Source: Candidatus Saccharimonadota bacterium (GTDB lineage: Bacteria > Patescibacteriota > Saccharimonadia > Saccharimonadales > Saccharimonadaceae). Taken from it: a stretch of DNA of 64,000 bases. This document shows, piece by piece, positions 1 to 8,368 of this stretch; position 1 is the first letter of the stretch, and every line of letters starts with the position of its first letter. A model generated the notes under the pieces. The model was given only the letters and a program-made list of their open reading frames with translations. It made no database searches and was not told the DNA's origin. Location of the stretch: the NCBI GenBank assembly GCA_003246575.1, contig QJZZ01000001.1, positions 343,978 through 407,977 of the forward strand, written 5' to 3'. Made by a program: the position numbers and the translations under genes.

Positions 1-1
1 G

Positions 2-757
2 ATTACTCCTCGAGCTCGCGTGGCATTTTCGCACCTTGGCGAATTATTACGATCAGCGCAAGTCAAAGTCCAAAACGAGATTGGTCCAAGCGAACTCGTT
101 GAATGGCTTCTCGACGCGGCGGGGTACCGTGATCACGTGCTCGATGGTACGCCAGCAAGCGAAGAGCGTATCGAAAACCTTGACGCACTGATTTCTGATG
201 CGCGTTCATTTGCGACTGTGCCAGATTTTCTCGAAGAAGTAAGCTTGATGTCGAGCGCCGATACGGCGAGCTCGGGCGAAAAAGTGACGTTGATGACGCT
301 TCACGCCGCCAAGGGTCTGGAATTTCCAGTCGTGTGGATGGTTGGACTTGAAGAAGGGGTCTTTCCGCATTCGCGCGTGTTTGATGCCGGTCCAAGCGAG
401 CTCGAGGAAGAACGTCGTCTCTGCTATGTTGGTATGACCCGTGCGCGTGAGGAGCTGCACATGAGCTACGCCTCGAGTCGTTTGCAGCATGGACAGCGTG
501 ACTACAATATGCCAAGCCGATTCCTGTCAGATATGGGTCACAAGGTCGCCTCGATGCCGCTTGGGCGCGCACGTGCGACGAGTGATTTTGACGAGTTTTC
601 TCAAGAGCCACAATTTGATATCGGGGATCGAGTCAAGTCGATGCAATTCGGCATGGGTGAGATCGTTGATATTGACGGAATGGCCGTGACGGTTGAGTTT
701 GATTCGGGAACACGCAAGAAGCTCAACGTTGAGTATGCGCGCCTCGAACGGCTCTAA
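2..757 (+). CDS. pcrA: UvrD/PcrA-type DNA helicase, C-terminal part (5' end outside window)
   Basis: This is the last ~251 residues of a superfamily 1A 3'-5' DNA helicase used in repair and replication restart; the reading frame is open to the left window edge. The helicase motif V segment VTLMTLHAAKGLEF and the motif VI segment ERRLCYVGMTRAREEL are intact. The C-terminal ~45 residues (FDIGDRVKSMQFGMGEIVDI onward) look like the small Tudor-like domain that ends PcrA/UvrD and binds RNA polymerase. The N-terminal Walker A part cannot be seen. PcrA versus another UvrD paralog is not certain, but the terminal domain favours PcrA. Confidence 0.93.
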   Translation: MTPRARVAFSHLGELLRSAQVKVQNEIGPSELVEWLLDAAGYRDHVLDGTPASEERIENLDALISDARSFATVPDFLEEVSLMSSADTASSGEKVTLMTLHAAKGLEFPVVWMVGLEEGVFPHSRVFDAGPSELEEERRLCYVGMTRAREELHMSYASSRLQHGQRDYNMPSRFLSDMGHKVASMPLGRARATSDFDEFSQEPQFDIGDRVKSMQFGMGEIVDIDGMAVTVEFDSGTRKKLNVEYARLERL

Positions 758-807
758 TACAGAGGTAGCGACACGGTTCGGAATTCGTATTTTTTGTGTC
801 GTTTTGC

Positions 808-813
808 TATAAT
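808..813 (+). promoter_or_regulatory. -10 box TATAAT for the DUF348-G5 gene
   Basis: Perfect TATAAT ending 8 nt before the ATG at 822. The expected start site would fall at or next to that ATG, so the message would be leaderless; this decides the start over the upstream TTG at 813 and ATG at 816, which overlap or touch the -10 box. Confidence 0.75.
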
Positions 814-821
814 TGATGGCA

Positions 822-2051
822 ATGATATCTCTTGGAGAATCTACAACGAGACCAACGTTGCGCATTGGCTCACGGTTTATCGATCGACGGCACGTGATTG
901 TTGCGTTTGTCGCCCTGCTTTTCGTGTTGTTTTTGAGTTTTGCCGTCCGTGCGACCTATGCAGAAAGCGACAATGTGTCCCGAACTGGTCGCCATGTTCT
1001 AACGGTATATGATGATGGCGTCGAGAAGGGTGTCCTAACAGAGGCGAACACGCTTCGTGGGGCGCTTGACCAGGCCGGCATCGAAGTCGGTGATAACGAC
1101 GTGACTGAGCCGAGCCTAGACGAAGAGCTCGTGGCTGCGACGTATGATGTTAACATCTACCGAGCTCGCCCCGTGTCTATTCATGATGGCGCGGTTGTTA
1201 TGAAGGTCATGACACCGTACCGCTCTGCGCAGCAGATCGCAAAACAGGTTGGACTGTCACTTCACACCGAAGACGTCGTATCGCTTGAATCATCGAATGA
1301 TGTTGTGAGCGACGGTGCGATTGAGCGCCTTGTCGTTGACCGTGCAACACCGGTCTCGTTTACATTTTATGGTGATACCAAAACAGCCTACACGCAAGGT
1401 GTGACTGTAGGTGAGATGCTAACCGCAAAGGGCATCGAACTGGGCGAGAATGACAAAGTCTCGCCGAGTCTCGATACGCCGATCACCGCTGGCATGGAAG
1501 TGAATCTCTGGCGCGAAGGCACGCAAACGGTAACGCGTGATGAGGCGATTGAATATCCGACACGAGAAATCCAAGACGCAGATCATCCCGTCGGCTATCG
1601 CAAGGTGACGACCGAGGGTGTCGATGGTGCGCGAACCGTTACCTATGAAATTACTATGAAAAATGGCGTTGAAGTCGCAAAGAAAGAAATTAACGCCGTT
1701 GTACACAAAGAGGCGACCGAAGAAGTCGTCGTGGTCGGTATCAAAGTTGAGTTGCCTGCGGGATCTCATGAGGATTGGATGGCAGCAGCTGGTATCGCAT
1801 CGAGTGATTATGGCTACGTCAATTATATCGTTGGTCGCGAGTCGGGCTGGTCACCGACCAAATCCAACTACGCAGGATCTGGTGCCTACGGACTTTGTCA
1901 GGCACTGCCTGCGAGCAAGATGTCGTCTGCTGGTGGCGATTACCTAACAAACCCAATCACACAGCTCAAATGGTGTAATGGCTATGCAGTTGGTCGGTAT
2001 GGTTCATGGTATGGTGCATGGAAATTTTGGCAAACGCATAATTGGTGGTAG
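822..2051 (+). CDS. DUF348-G5 cell-wall protein with lysozyme-like C-terminal domain (Rpf/YabE/Apf-like)
   Basis: 409-residue exported wall protein. After a basic N-terminus there is one membrane segment (about residues 26-46). Three repeats of DUF348 type follow, each with a run like 'TLRGALDQAGI' or 'TVGEMLTAKGI', then a G5 domain at about 230-310. The C-terminal ~90 residues resemble the lysozyme-like domain of actinobacterial and lactobacillar aggregation-promoting/Rpf-type proteins: GRESGW carries the likely catalytic Glu, followed by SGAYGLCQALP and a terminal WKFWQTHNWW. Three DUF348 repeats plus G5 is the architecture of YabE/RpfB. Probable role: muralytic remodelling of the cell's own or a host's peptidoglycan. 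Muralytic activity is inferred from the family. rsmA follows after 6 nt. Confidence 0.88.
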   Translation: MISLGESTTRPTLRIGSRFIDRRHVIVAFVALLFVLFLSFAVRATYAESDNVSRTGRHVLTVYDDGVEKGVLTEANTLRGALDQAGIEVGDNDVTEPSLDEELVAATYDVNIYRARPVSIHDGAVVMKVMTPYRSAQQIAKQVGLSLHTEDVVSLESSNDVVSDGAIERLVVDRATPVSFTFYGDTKTAYTQGVTVGEMLTAKGIELGENDKVSPSLDTPITAGMEVNLWREGTQTVTRDEAIEYPTREIQDADHPVGYRKVTTEGVDGARTVTYEITMKNGVEVAKKEINAVVHKEATEEVVVVGIKVELPAGSHEDWMAAAGIASSDYGYVNYIVGRESGWSPTKSNYAGSGAYGLCQALPASKMSSAGGDYLTNPITQLKWCNGYAVGRYGSWYGAWKFWQTHNWW

Positions 2052-2057
2052 AAGCAT

Positions 2058-2834
2058 ATGGCGCTGTCGAATAATACCTCACTAGGGCAGCACTGGCTGC
2101 GGGATCGCGATATGCTCGCCGGTATTGCTGATGCGGCCGAAATTGAACCAGGCGATACGATTCTCGAAATTGGTCCTGGGCTCGGTACACTGACGAGCGA
2201 ATTACTTCGCCGCACCGACACTGTCATTGCCGTCGAATACGACGAGGCGTTAGCCCGCAAGCTACCTGGTCAATTTCCTGGCAAACAACTCAAGGTTGTC
2301 AATGATGATATTTTGCAATTTGATCTCACGACGCTACCCGCAGACTATAAGGTCGTCGCAAATGTCCCGTACTATATCACCAGTAAGATTGTCGAAAAAC
2401 TTGTCACGGCCACGAACAAGCCGTCGATTGCCGTCCTGCTCGTACAAAAAGAAGTCGCTGAGCGTATCGCCGCTGGCCCGGGTGACATGAGCCTCCTGGG
2501 GTTGAGTGCGCAATTGTATGCCGAAACAGTTCTCGATATTGAGGTGCCGCGCGAGTTCTTTACGCCACCACCACGAGTGGATTCTCAGGTTGTGGTGCTG
2601 AGGCTCCGCTCCCATCCACTCGTGCCTGAAGCAGAGCAAAAAGCTTTCTGGCGTGTTGCGCATGCAGGATTCGCAAACAAACGCAAAAAACTACGGAGCT
2701 CTCTCGCGGCAGGACTCGCGCGCGAAAAATCTGACATCGAGTCCGCACTTACCCGCATCGATGTCGATCCGGATGCACGCGCACAAGATCTCACGATTGA
2801 GCAGTGGCGTCGAATAGCGAAAGAACTCGTATGA
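2058..2834 (+). CDS. rsmA: 16S rRNA dimethyladenosine transferase RsmA (KsgA)
   Basis: 258-residue SAM-dependent enzyme that dimethylates two adjacent adenines in helix 45 of 16S rRNA during 30S maturation. The SAM-binding motif ILEIGPGLGTLTSELL is near residue 35, and the Dim1/KsgA catalytic motif appears as VVANVPYYITSKIV at about 97-110. The C-terminal small helical domain is present (FANKRKKLRSSLAAGL). Length matches the family. It lies 6 nt behind the G5 wall gene and its TGA overlaps the ATG of the next gene (ATGA), so the three are probably co-transcribed. Confidence 0.96.
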   Translation: MALSNNTSLGQHWLRDRDMLAGIADAAEIEPGDTILEIGPGLGTLTSELLRRTDTVIAVEYDEALARKLPGQFPGKQLKVVNDDILQFDLTTLPADYKVVANVPYYITSKIVEKLVTATNKPSIAVLLVQKEVAERIAAGPGDMSLLGLSAQLYAETVLDIEVPREFFTPPPRVDSQVVVLRLRSHPLVPEAEQKAFWRVAHAGFANKRKKLRSSLAAGLAREKSDIESALTRIDVDPDARAQDLTIEQWRRIAKELV

Positions 2835-3559
2835 TCGCTGCCGACCAACCGGCGGTTTTCCCTGAAGCTCTCCGGGTAGCCGTATCGTCGCGTCAGGACG
2901 GCACAATGTTGAGTCGATCGAAGCAATCGTTTGCCGACAAGGCTGATGTCTCGCGGCGTCGGCAATTTTGCGATCGAGCTGGCGTTGCCTACGATGACTG
3001 CGTGTACCAAATCATTTCCTATGGCGAAGATATGACGTATGATTCGATCGTCGAAGTTGGCACGCCGCATATCGATCCTGGCGTCGAGGCGGATGTGCTC
3101 TATACCGAGCAGCCTGGTGTTGGGTTGTTTTTGCCGACTGCCGATTGTATCGCAACAGTGCTATATGACACCAAGCGCCACGCACTCGCATTGGCACATC
3201 TCGGGCGACACGCTTCCGTGGCGAAAACCATGACGCGTGCTGTTGAGCGGTTCGTCGACAAGGGGAGTGACGCAGCTGACATTCTCATATGGATGGCGCC
3301 GAGTGTAGGACCCGAGGACTACGTGATGGACTATTTTGATTCAACTGATGATCCTGATTGGCGCACCTTCGCTGTAGCTCGAGATGACGGCATCCACCTT
3401 GATCTCGCTGGCTATAATCGTCAGTTGGCTATCAATGCCGGTGTGGTGCCGACAAACGTTCATACCTCTCCGGTCACTACTGCCCGAAGTGACGACTATT
3501 ACTCGCACTCTCACGGCGACAGTGACGGACGATTTGCGGTTGTTGCGATGATGCGCTAG
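2831..3559 (+). CDS. PgeF/YfiH-like laccase-domain protein, metal site incomplete
   Basis: 242 residues; start taken at the ATG overlapping the rsmA stop. The fold is the YfiH/PgeF (LACC1) family, whose members act as purine nucleoside phosphorylases or edit peptidoglycan precursors. TADCIATVLYD holds the conserved Cys and ALAHLG one of the metal-binding His. The usual first His in 'QvHg' is absent (local sequence VYQIISYGED), and the usual 'CT' before the C-terminal 'FFSHRR' motif reads HTSPVTTARSDDYYSHSHGD. The overall family match is good but the active site looks altered, so activity is uncertain. It lies between rsmA and metG. Confidence 0.8.
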   Translation: MIAADQPAVFPEALRVAVSSRQDGTMLSRSKQSFADKADVSRRRQFCDRAGVAYDDCVYQIISYGEDMTYDSIVEVGTPHIDPGVEADVLYTEQPGVGLFLPTADCIATVLYDTKRHALALAHLGRHASVAKTMTRAVERFVDKGSDAADILIWMAPSVGPEDYVMDYFDSTDDPDWRTFAVARDDGIHLDLAGYNRQLAINAGVVPTNVHTSPVTTARSDDYYSHSHGDSDGRFAVVAMMR

Positions 3560-3573
3560 AGGTTGACCTCTGC

Positions 3574-3579
3574 TATACT
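3574..3579 (+). promoter_or_regulatory. -10 box TATACT (extended TGC) for metG
   Basis: TGCTATACT with 9 nt to the metG ATG; leaderless configuration. The nearby TTGACC at 3563 is too close (5 nt) to serve as its -35 element. Confidence 0.72.
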
Positions 3580-3588
3580 AGGAAGCAT

Positions 3589-5073
3589 ATGGGAAAAAAC
3601 CTCTACATCACGACCGCAATTCCGTACGTAAACGGTGTACCGCACATCGGACACGCACTCGATTATTTATTGGCTGACATCTGGACGCGCTACCAAATGC
3701 AAAACGGCAAACAAGTCCGTTTCCAGATTGGTACCGATGAGCATGGCAACAAAAACGCTATGAAGGCAGCCACGATGGGACTGACCCCACAGGCGTATGC
3801 CGATCAGGCACACGCACCGTTCAAGGCAATGGCTGAGAAGGTCGGTTCGAGCTACACTGACTTCATTCGTACCACAGACACGCACCACAAGGCGGCAGTC
3901 CAGTATATTTGGCAGCAGCTCAAGTCGCACATCTACAAAGATACCTACGAAGGCTGGTACTGTAACGGCTGTGAGCAGTTCTATACCGATAAAGAAGTCC
4001 AGGCAAACAACGGCACCTGCCCGAACCACCAAACGCCGTTTGAACATCTCTCCGAGGAAAACTACTACCTTCGCTGTAGCGATTTTTCTGACCAGATTCG
4101 TCAGGCGATCGAAACCAACAAGATGCAGATCGTCCCAGAGTTCCGCAAAAAAGAACTGCTCGAAATGATCAAAGACGGCGTCAAAGATGTTTCGATTAGC
4201 CGTCCACGCAAAAATCTGAGCTGGGGCGTGCCGGTACCTGACGATCCAGACCAGGTGATTTATGTCTGGATTGACGCGCTGAGCAATTACATCACCGTAC
4301 TCGGGTATCCCGACCAAGCCGGCTATCAGGATTTTTGGCCGGCAGATGTTCAGGTCGTTGGCAAAGATATTCTGCGCTTCCACGCTATCATTTGGCCAGC
4401 AATCTTGCTTGGTATCGGACTATCACTCCCAAAAAAGCTACTTGTTCACGGCTTTATCAATGTTGATGGATCAAAGATTTCGAAATCCCTCGGTAACGGC
4501 ATCGACCCAGTTGAAGTGATCGATACCTATGGTCTCGATGCGTTTCGTTACTTCTTCTCACGCCACATTCCGACGCAGGAAGATGGTGACTTTAGTTGGG
4601 AAAAGTTCGAATCAGCCTACAACAATGAACTTGGCAATGACCTCGGCAACCTCGTGCAGCGCACGGCGAGTATGATTAAGCGCTACGAAGCCGGTGTTAT
4701 CGGTGAGCTCAAGGCGGGCGAACACGATATGGGTCCGTACCACAAAGCGATGGAAGCGCTCGACTTCAATCAAGCCTTTGATGAGGTCTGGGTAATGGTT
4801 CGGTCACTCAATCAATTTATCGAGCAAGTCAAACCATGGGAGATCGCCAAAGCGCGCGAAACCGATACTGATGCAGAAGCTCATCTGAGTGAGGTCTTGT
4901 CGCATGCAGCTGGTACGCTCCTGCAGATTGCTGACATGCTCGTACCATTCCTACCGGAAACAGCGAAGCGCATGCACGAACTCTTTGAAAACGCGGTGGT
5001 GCCAGATGAGATCACGCCACTCTTTCCAAAACTCTATGTTCACACACCTGATCCACGCGCGCCAAAAGCTTAG
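3589..5073 (+). CDS. metG: Methionyl-tRNA synthetase
   Basis: 494-residue class I synthetase that charges tRNA-Met. The HIGH signature appears as PHIGHA near residue 20 and the KMSKS signature as KISKS near residue 295. A zinc-knuckle-like insertion with CNGCEQFY and TCPNHQ sits at about 124-145. VPVPDDPDQVIYVWIDALSN is typical of the catalytic core. The C-terminal EMAP-like tRNA-binding domain of longer MetRS is absent, which is common in compact bacteria. tatD follows after 2 nt, so they form an operon. Confidence 0.96.
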   Translation: MGKNLYITTAIPYVNGVPHIGHALDYLLADIWTRYQMQNGKQVRFQIGTDEHGNKNAMKAATMGLTPQAYADQAHAPFKAMAEKVGSSYTDFIRTTDTHHKAAVQYIWQQLKSHIYKDTYEGWYCNGCEQFYTDKEVQANNGTCPNHQTPFEHLSEENYYLRCSDFSDQIRQAIETNKMQIVPEFRKKELLEMIKDGVKDVSISRPRKNLSWGVPVPDDPDQVIYVWIDALSNYITVLGYPDQAGYQDFWPADVQVVGKDILRFHAIIWPAILLGIGLSLPKKLLVHGFINVDGSKISKSLGNGIDPVEVIDTYGLDAFRYFFSRHIPTQEDGDFSWEKFESAYNNELGNDLGNLVQRTASMIKRYEAGVIGELKAGEHDMGPYHKAMEALDFNQAFDEVWVMVRSLNQFIEQVKPWEIAKARETDTDAEAHLSEVLSHAAGTLLQIADMLVPFLPETAKRMHELFENAVVPDEITPLFPKLYVHTPDPRAPKA

Positions 5074-5075
5074 CT

Positions 5076-5855
5076 ATGAAGCTCATCGATACACACTGCC
5101 ACATTCATGATTCGGAGTTTTTCACTCCTGAGTTACAGAATGACGTCTACGCACAAGCGATTGAGAGTCAAACGGGCATGATCTGCGTTGCGACGAGTGA
5201 AAAATCTTCTCAGCAGGCGGTTGATTTTGCCAGTAGTCACGCTGATGCCTGGGCAATCGTTGGCGTTCACCCGCACGATACCAAGGATGGGTGGAACGCG
5301 GTCGGAGAGCTACTTTCGAGCCGACGCGAGGGTATCGTTGGCATTGGTGAGATCGGTCTGGATTATTTCTATATGAATTCTGATCGCGATACGCAAATTG
5401 CGGGACTGGAACAACAACTCCAGTGGGCGCTCGACTATGACTTGCCGATTAGCTTTCATGTTCGAGACGAAAAGCAAGCGAGTGGCGCCGTGTGGGATGA
5501 TTTTTGGCCTTTGTTTGATAATTTCCCGGGCCTGCGTGGTGCACTACATAGTTTCACGGACACTAAAGCACAGCTTGAACAGGGGTTGTCGCGTGGATTG
5601 TACGTTGGCGTCAACGGCATCAGTACATTCACGAAGGACACTGCGCAGCAGGAACTATATGCGTGGATTCCACTCGAGAAGATATTGCTCGAAACGGACG
5701 CTCCCTTCTTGACTCCAGCGCCATTTCGTGGTACAATGAACCAGCCTAAGTTTGTCGGGAGGGTGGCAGAACATATGGCGACAGTCCGTGGAGTGTCGCT
5801 TGATTTGGTTTCTGAGTCCACGACCGCAAACGCACGCACATTATTCAGTATCTAG
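5076..5855 (+). CDS. tatD: TatD-family metal-dependent DNase/hydrolase
   Basis: 259-residue TIM-barrel hydrolase. The metal ligands are visible in order: DTHCHIHD at the N-terminus, GIGEIGLDYF with the Glu at about residue 93, SFHVRDE and GALHSFTD with the two His, and LLETDAPFLTP with the Asp near 210. Family members are 3'-5' exonucleases or deoxyribonucleases acting in DNA repair or turnover. It is translationally close to metG upstream (2 nt). Confidence 0.93.
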   Translation: MKLIDTHCHIHDSEFFTPELQNDVYAQAIESQTGMICVATSEKSSQQAVDFASSHADAWAIVGVHPHDTKDGWNAVGELLSSRREGIVGIGEIGLDYFYMNSDRDTQIAGLEQQLQWALDYDLPISFHVRDEKQASGAVWDDFWPLFDNFPGLRGALHSFTDTKAQLEQGLSRGLYVGVNGISTFTKDTAQQELYAWIPLEKILLETDAPFLTPAPFRGTMNQPKFVGRVAEHMATVRGVSLDLVSESTTANARTLFSI

Positions 5856-5862
5856 CGCTACT

Positions 5863-6162
5863 ATGAACGAGAACGATCAATATCAAATTCCGAAGCACGA
5901 AATCGACAATCAGTTTGCCGAAATTGCTGGCGAGAATCCCGAACTCACGGAAATTGGCCGCGAGATCACCGAATCATACAATAATGATCGCTCTGCTGTT
6001 GGCGCTGCTGCTATCGACACAACTCGCCTCGAGTACGGTGGTACGACCCCTGAACAGCAAGTGCATCCTTCGATCGTGGCAATTTCCGATATGGGCACGC
6101 ACATTCACGAACTTCGCAACGACCGCCTCGGTAACCGATCTGACTATACACTAGGAGCGTAA
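5863..6162 (+). CDS. Small acidic protein of unknown function
   Basis: 99 residues, start ATG 7 nt after tatD. No membrane segment, no cysteine. The N-terminal half is highly acidic and amide-rich (MNENDQYQIPKHEIDNQFAE), the rest is plausible soluble protein with a DMGTHIHEL stretch near residue 75. I do not recognise the family. Its position between tatD and a second unknown gene, with only 1 nt to the latter, suggests co-translation. Codon usage resembles the neighbours. Confidence 0.7.
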   Translation: MNENDQYQIPKHEIDNQFAEIAGENPELTEIGREITESYNNDRSAVGAAAIDTTRLEYGGTTPEQQVHPSIVAISDMGTHIHELRNDRLGNRSDYTLGA

Positions 6163-6163
6163 T

Positions 6164-6592
6164 ATGCCCTCAATTCTCTCAAAAGCCCTTAGCCTACTCA
6201 CCGGAAGTGAGGCGAAGGTTAATACCGACTGGCTCAAAATGCCAGCCAATCGTGCACTCAAACCCCTCACCGAGCGTGAGCTTATTCGGCTAGAGGCGGA
6301 GATTGGTGCGAAGTTATTTGGTCCAATCCCAGCTGGCCACCGCCGTGAGTTTTTTTGCCTCGATGCCAAGACCTGGATCTGGCACGAAGAATGGGTCGAT
6401 GATACTCGCAAGCTGCAAACCGCAACTACTCGCTACGAGGTGCAAGAGCGCGGAATTTTGAAGGTTCAAGAGGGCGCACGGTACGCCTACGTCGAAGGTC
6501 AAGAGCTCGAGAATCTGACGATGGCAATTCGCATGTATTACGAACGCGTGGCTCGAGACGTTTACAACACCAATCCGAAGTCGATAGCCTGA
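6164..6592 (+). CDS. Conserved-looking soluble protein of unknown function
   Basis: 142 residues. AGGAG lies 6 nt before the ATG, a clear Shine-Dalgarno inside the operon. The sequence reads like a globular alpha/beta protein: a leading helix (PSILSKALSLLTGSE), then ERELIRLEAEIGAKLFG, a Trp-rich strand region (FFCLDAKTWIWHEEWVD) and a strand-rich end. No catalytic motif, membrane span or nucleotide-binding loop was recognised. It may work with the preceding 99-residue protein, since the two genes are 1 nt apart. Confidence 0.78.
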   Translation: MPSILSKALSLLTGSEAKVNTDWLKMPANRALKPLTERELIRLEAEIGAKLFGPIPAGHRREFFCLDAKTWIWHEEWVDDTRKLQTATTRYEVQERGILKVQEGARYAYVEGQELENLTMAIRMYYERVARDVYNTNPKSIA

Positions 6593-6598
6593 TATAAT
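6593..6598 (+). promoter_or_regulatory. -10 box TATAAT for the cysteine desulfurase operon
   Basis: Perfect TATAAT, 7 nt before the ATG at 6606; leaderless configuration. Overlaps the end of the preceding gene (stop at 6590-6592) by none. Confidence 0.75.
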
Positions 6599-6605
6599 AG
6601 AGTCT

Positions 6606-7766
6606 ATGTCTGAAGACGGTCTATTATATTTTGATTACGCTGCTGCAACGCCACTCTCTGACGTGGCGCTCCGAGCAATGCGGCCGTATTTTTCTGAGAA
6701 ATTCTTCAATCCTTCGAGTCCCTACGCACCGGCAATTCAGGTCCATCGTGAGTATGAGGCTGCCAAGCACGAACTGGCGGTTGCGATTGGTGGCAAGGCG
6801 GATGATATTGTCGTCACTGCCGGTGCAACCGAATCAATTAATCTCGCGATGACTGCAGCGGGCGGGGGACATATCGTCACGTCTGCCATAGAGCATCACG
6901 CAGTTCTTCATGCTGCTCGTCGCCACGATGTAAGTATTGTCGATGTTCCTCGTAGCGGTATCGTCGATGCACAGGCGATCAGGCAAGCAATTCGTTCTGA
7001 TACTCAGCTTGTTTCGATTGCGTTGGCAAACAATGAACTCGGTACGATTCAGCCACTGCGGGATATCGCGACCGTTATCGAGGCGGAGCGTCTCGCGCGT
7101 CGCAATCGTGGCGACAAAACGCCGCTGTGGTTTCATAGTGATGCCTCCCAAGGTGTTGGTCAAATTGATATCAACGTCGCGCGCCTTGGTGTGGATTTGA
7201 TTACGATCAATGCAGCAAAATGTTATGGTCCAAAGCAAGTGGCGCTTTTGTGGCGTAAGCCAGGCGTTGCGCTGACGCCGCTGGTGTATGGCGGCGGGCA
7301 AGAACTGGGACTCAGGAGCGGTACGGAAAATGTCGCTGGTACGATTGGGTTTGCTGCGGCACTGACCGATGCCTCGCAAAAGCGCAAGAGCGAATCAAAG
7401 CGTCTCGGCGATCTCAGAGACCTGTTTGAGCAGCTACTCGTAGAGGGTAATGATCCACTTCAGGTGACGATACCTGGCAAGAAGCGTTTGCCCGGTTCAC
7501 TTCACGTTATGATTCCGGGAGTTGATGCTGAGCGTTTGATTTTTCTGCTAGAAACCAAAGGCGTGTTTGTCGCAACGGGTAGCGCATGCGCGGCCAATAG
7601 TGGTACTCGTAGCCATGTTTTGACGGCGATCGGTTTGACTGACGCTGAGGCGGATGGCAGTCTGCGTATTACGCTTGGTCGTCATTCGACCGAAGCGCAG
7701 GTTCGCCGCGGCGCTGAGGCGATTATCGACGCCGTGCGCAGTGAGATCGAAAGGGTGCGAAAGTGA
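6606..7766 (+). CDS. iscS: Cysteine desulfurase (IscS/NifS family)
   Basis: 386-residue PLP enzyme that removes sulfur from cysteine. The PLP lysine is in NAAKCYGPKQVALLW (near 205) and the persulfide-forming cysteine is in ATGSACAANSGTRSHVL (near 325), in the position used by IscS-type enzymes. Immediately downstream, through 4-nt overlaps, come a YdcF-like gene and mnmA. Because MnmA needs persulfide sulfur for tRNA 2-thiouridine, this desulfurase is probably its sulfur donor; no IscU scaffold is in the window. The symbol iscS is by class, not by a proven role in Fe-S assembly. Confidence 0.93.
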   Translation: MSEDGLLYFDYAAATPLSDVALRAMRPYFSEKFFNPSSPYAPAIQVHREYEAAKHELAVAIGGKADDIVVTAGATESINLAMTAAGGGHIVTSAIEHHAVLHAARRHDVSIVDVPRSGIVDAQAIRQAIRSDTQLVSIALANNELGTIQPLRDIATVIEAERLARRNRGDKTPLWFHSDASQGVGQIDINVARLGVDLITINAAKCYGPKQVALLWRKPGVALTPLVYGGGQELGLRSGTENVAGTIGFAAALTDASQKRKSESKRLGDLRDLFEQLLVEGNDPLQVTIPGKKRLPGSLHVMIPGVDAERLIFLLETKGVFVATGSACAANSGTRSHVLTAIGLTDAEADGSLRITLGRHSTEAQVRRGAEAIIDAVRSEIERVRK

Positions 7767-8368
7767 TTCGCTGGCTGATTGGTGTAGTCATATTTTTTAC
7801 GGCGCTTATCGTCGGTATATCACTGTTTTTGACACCAAACAATCTCATGAATTGTAGCGACACACCGTCAACGATCACTGGGTGCGACAAGGCGGACGCA
7901 GTGATTGCAATCAGTGGCGGTGACACGACTGCACGAGCACAAAAAGCGATTGACCTTTATCAAGCTGGCTGGGCAAAAGAGATTGTCTTTTCTGGTGCTG
8001 CTGCTGATACCTCTGGGCCAAGCAATGCTGAAGTGATGCGTGAGCAAGCATTGGCGCAGGGCGTACCGCTTGCTGTAATTCGTATCGAGGAAATGAGCAC
8101 TAGTACTCGCCAGAATGCCGAAGACACGGCGCCAATTCTCGATGAAGATAAGGTTGAGACGGCGATACTCGTCACTTCTCGCTATCACATGAAACGCGCG
8201 ATGCTCGAATTTCAAAAACAAGCCCCGAATGTGCAGTTCCGAGCTAGTCCTGTCGACAGCGACAATCAGTGGTCGGCGGTTTGGTGGTGGACGACGCCAT
8301 ATGGATGGATGCTTGCTGTTAGCGAGCTCGTCAAAATCATTATCTTCTATACCGGAGGCTCGGTATGA
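7763..8368 (+). CDS. YdcF/SanA-like DUF218 membrane-anchored protein
   Basis: 201 residues starting at a GTG whose GTGA overlaps the stop of the desulfurase gene. An N-terminal membrane segment (about residues 2-22) is followed by a DUF218 domain: ADAVIAISGGDTTARAQKAI, then EIVFSGAA, the STSTRQNAED motif and AILVTSRYHMKRAM. Family members (SanA, YdcF, ElyC) bind nucleotides or affect envelope polysaccharide metabolism; the actual substrate is unknown. Sandwiched by 4-nt overlaps between a cysteine desulfurase and mnmA, probably only through operon packing. Confidence 0.85.
   Translation: MIRWLIGVVIFFTALIVGISLFLTPNNLMNCSDTPSTITGCDKADAVIAISGGDTTARAQKAIDLYQAGWAKEIVFSGAAADTSGPSNAEVMREQALAQGVPLAVIRIEEMSTSTRQNAEDTAPILDEDKVETAILVTSRYHMKRAMLEFQKQAPNVQFRASPVDSDNQWSAVWWWTTPYGWMLAVSELVKIIIFYTGGSV

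Noticed and set aside
3563-3568. TTGACC as -35 element of metG
   Set aside because: Only 5 nt from the -10 box instead of about 17.
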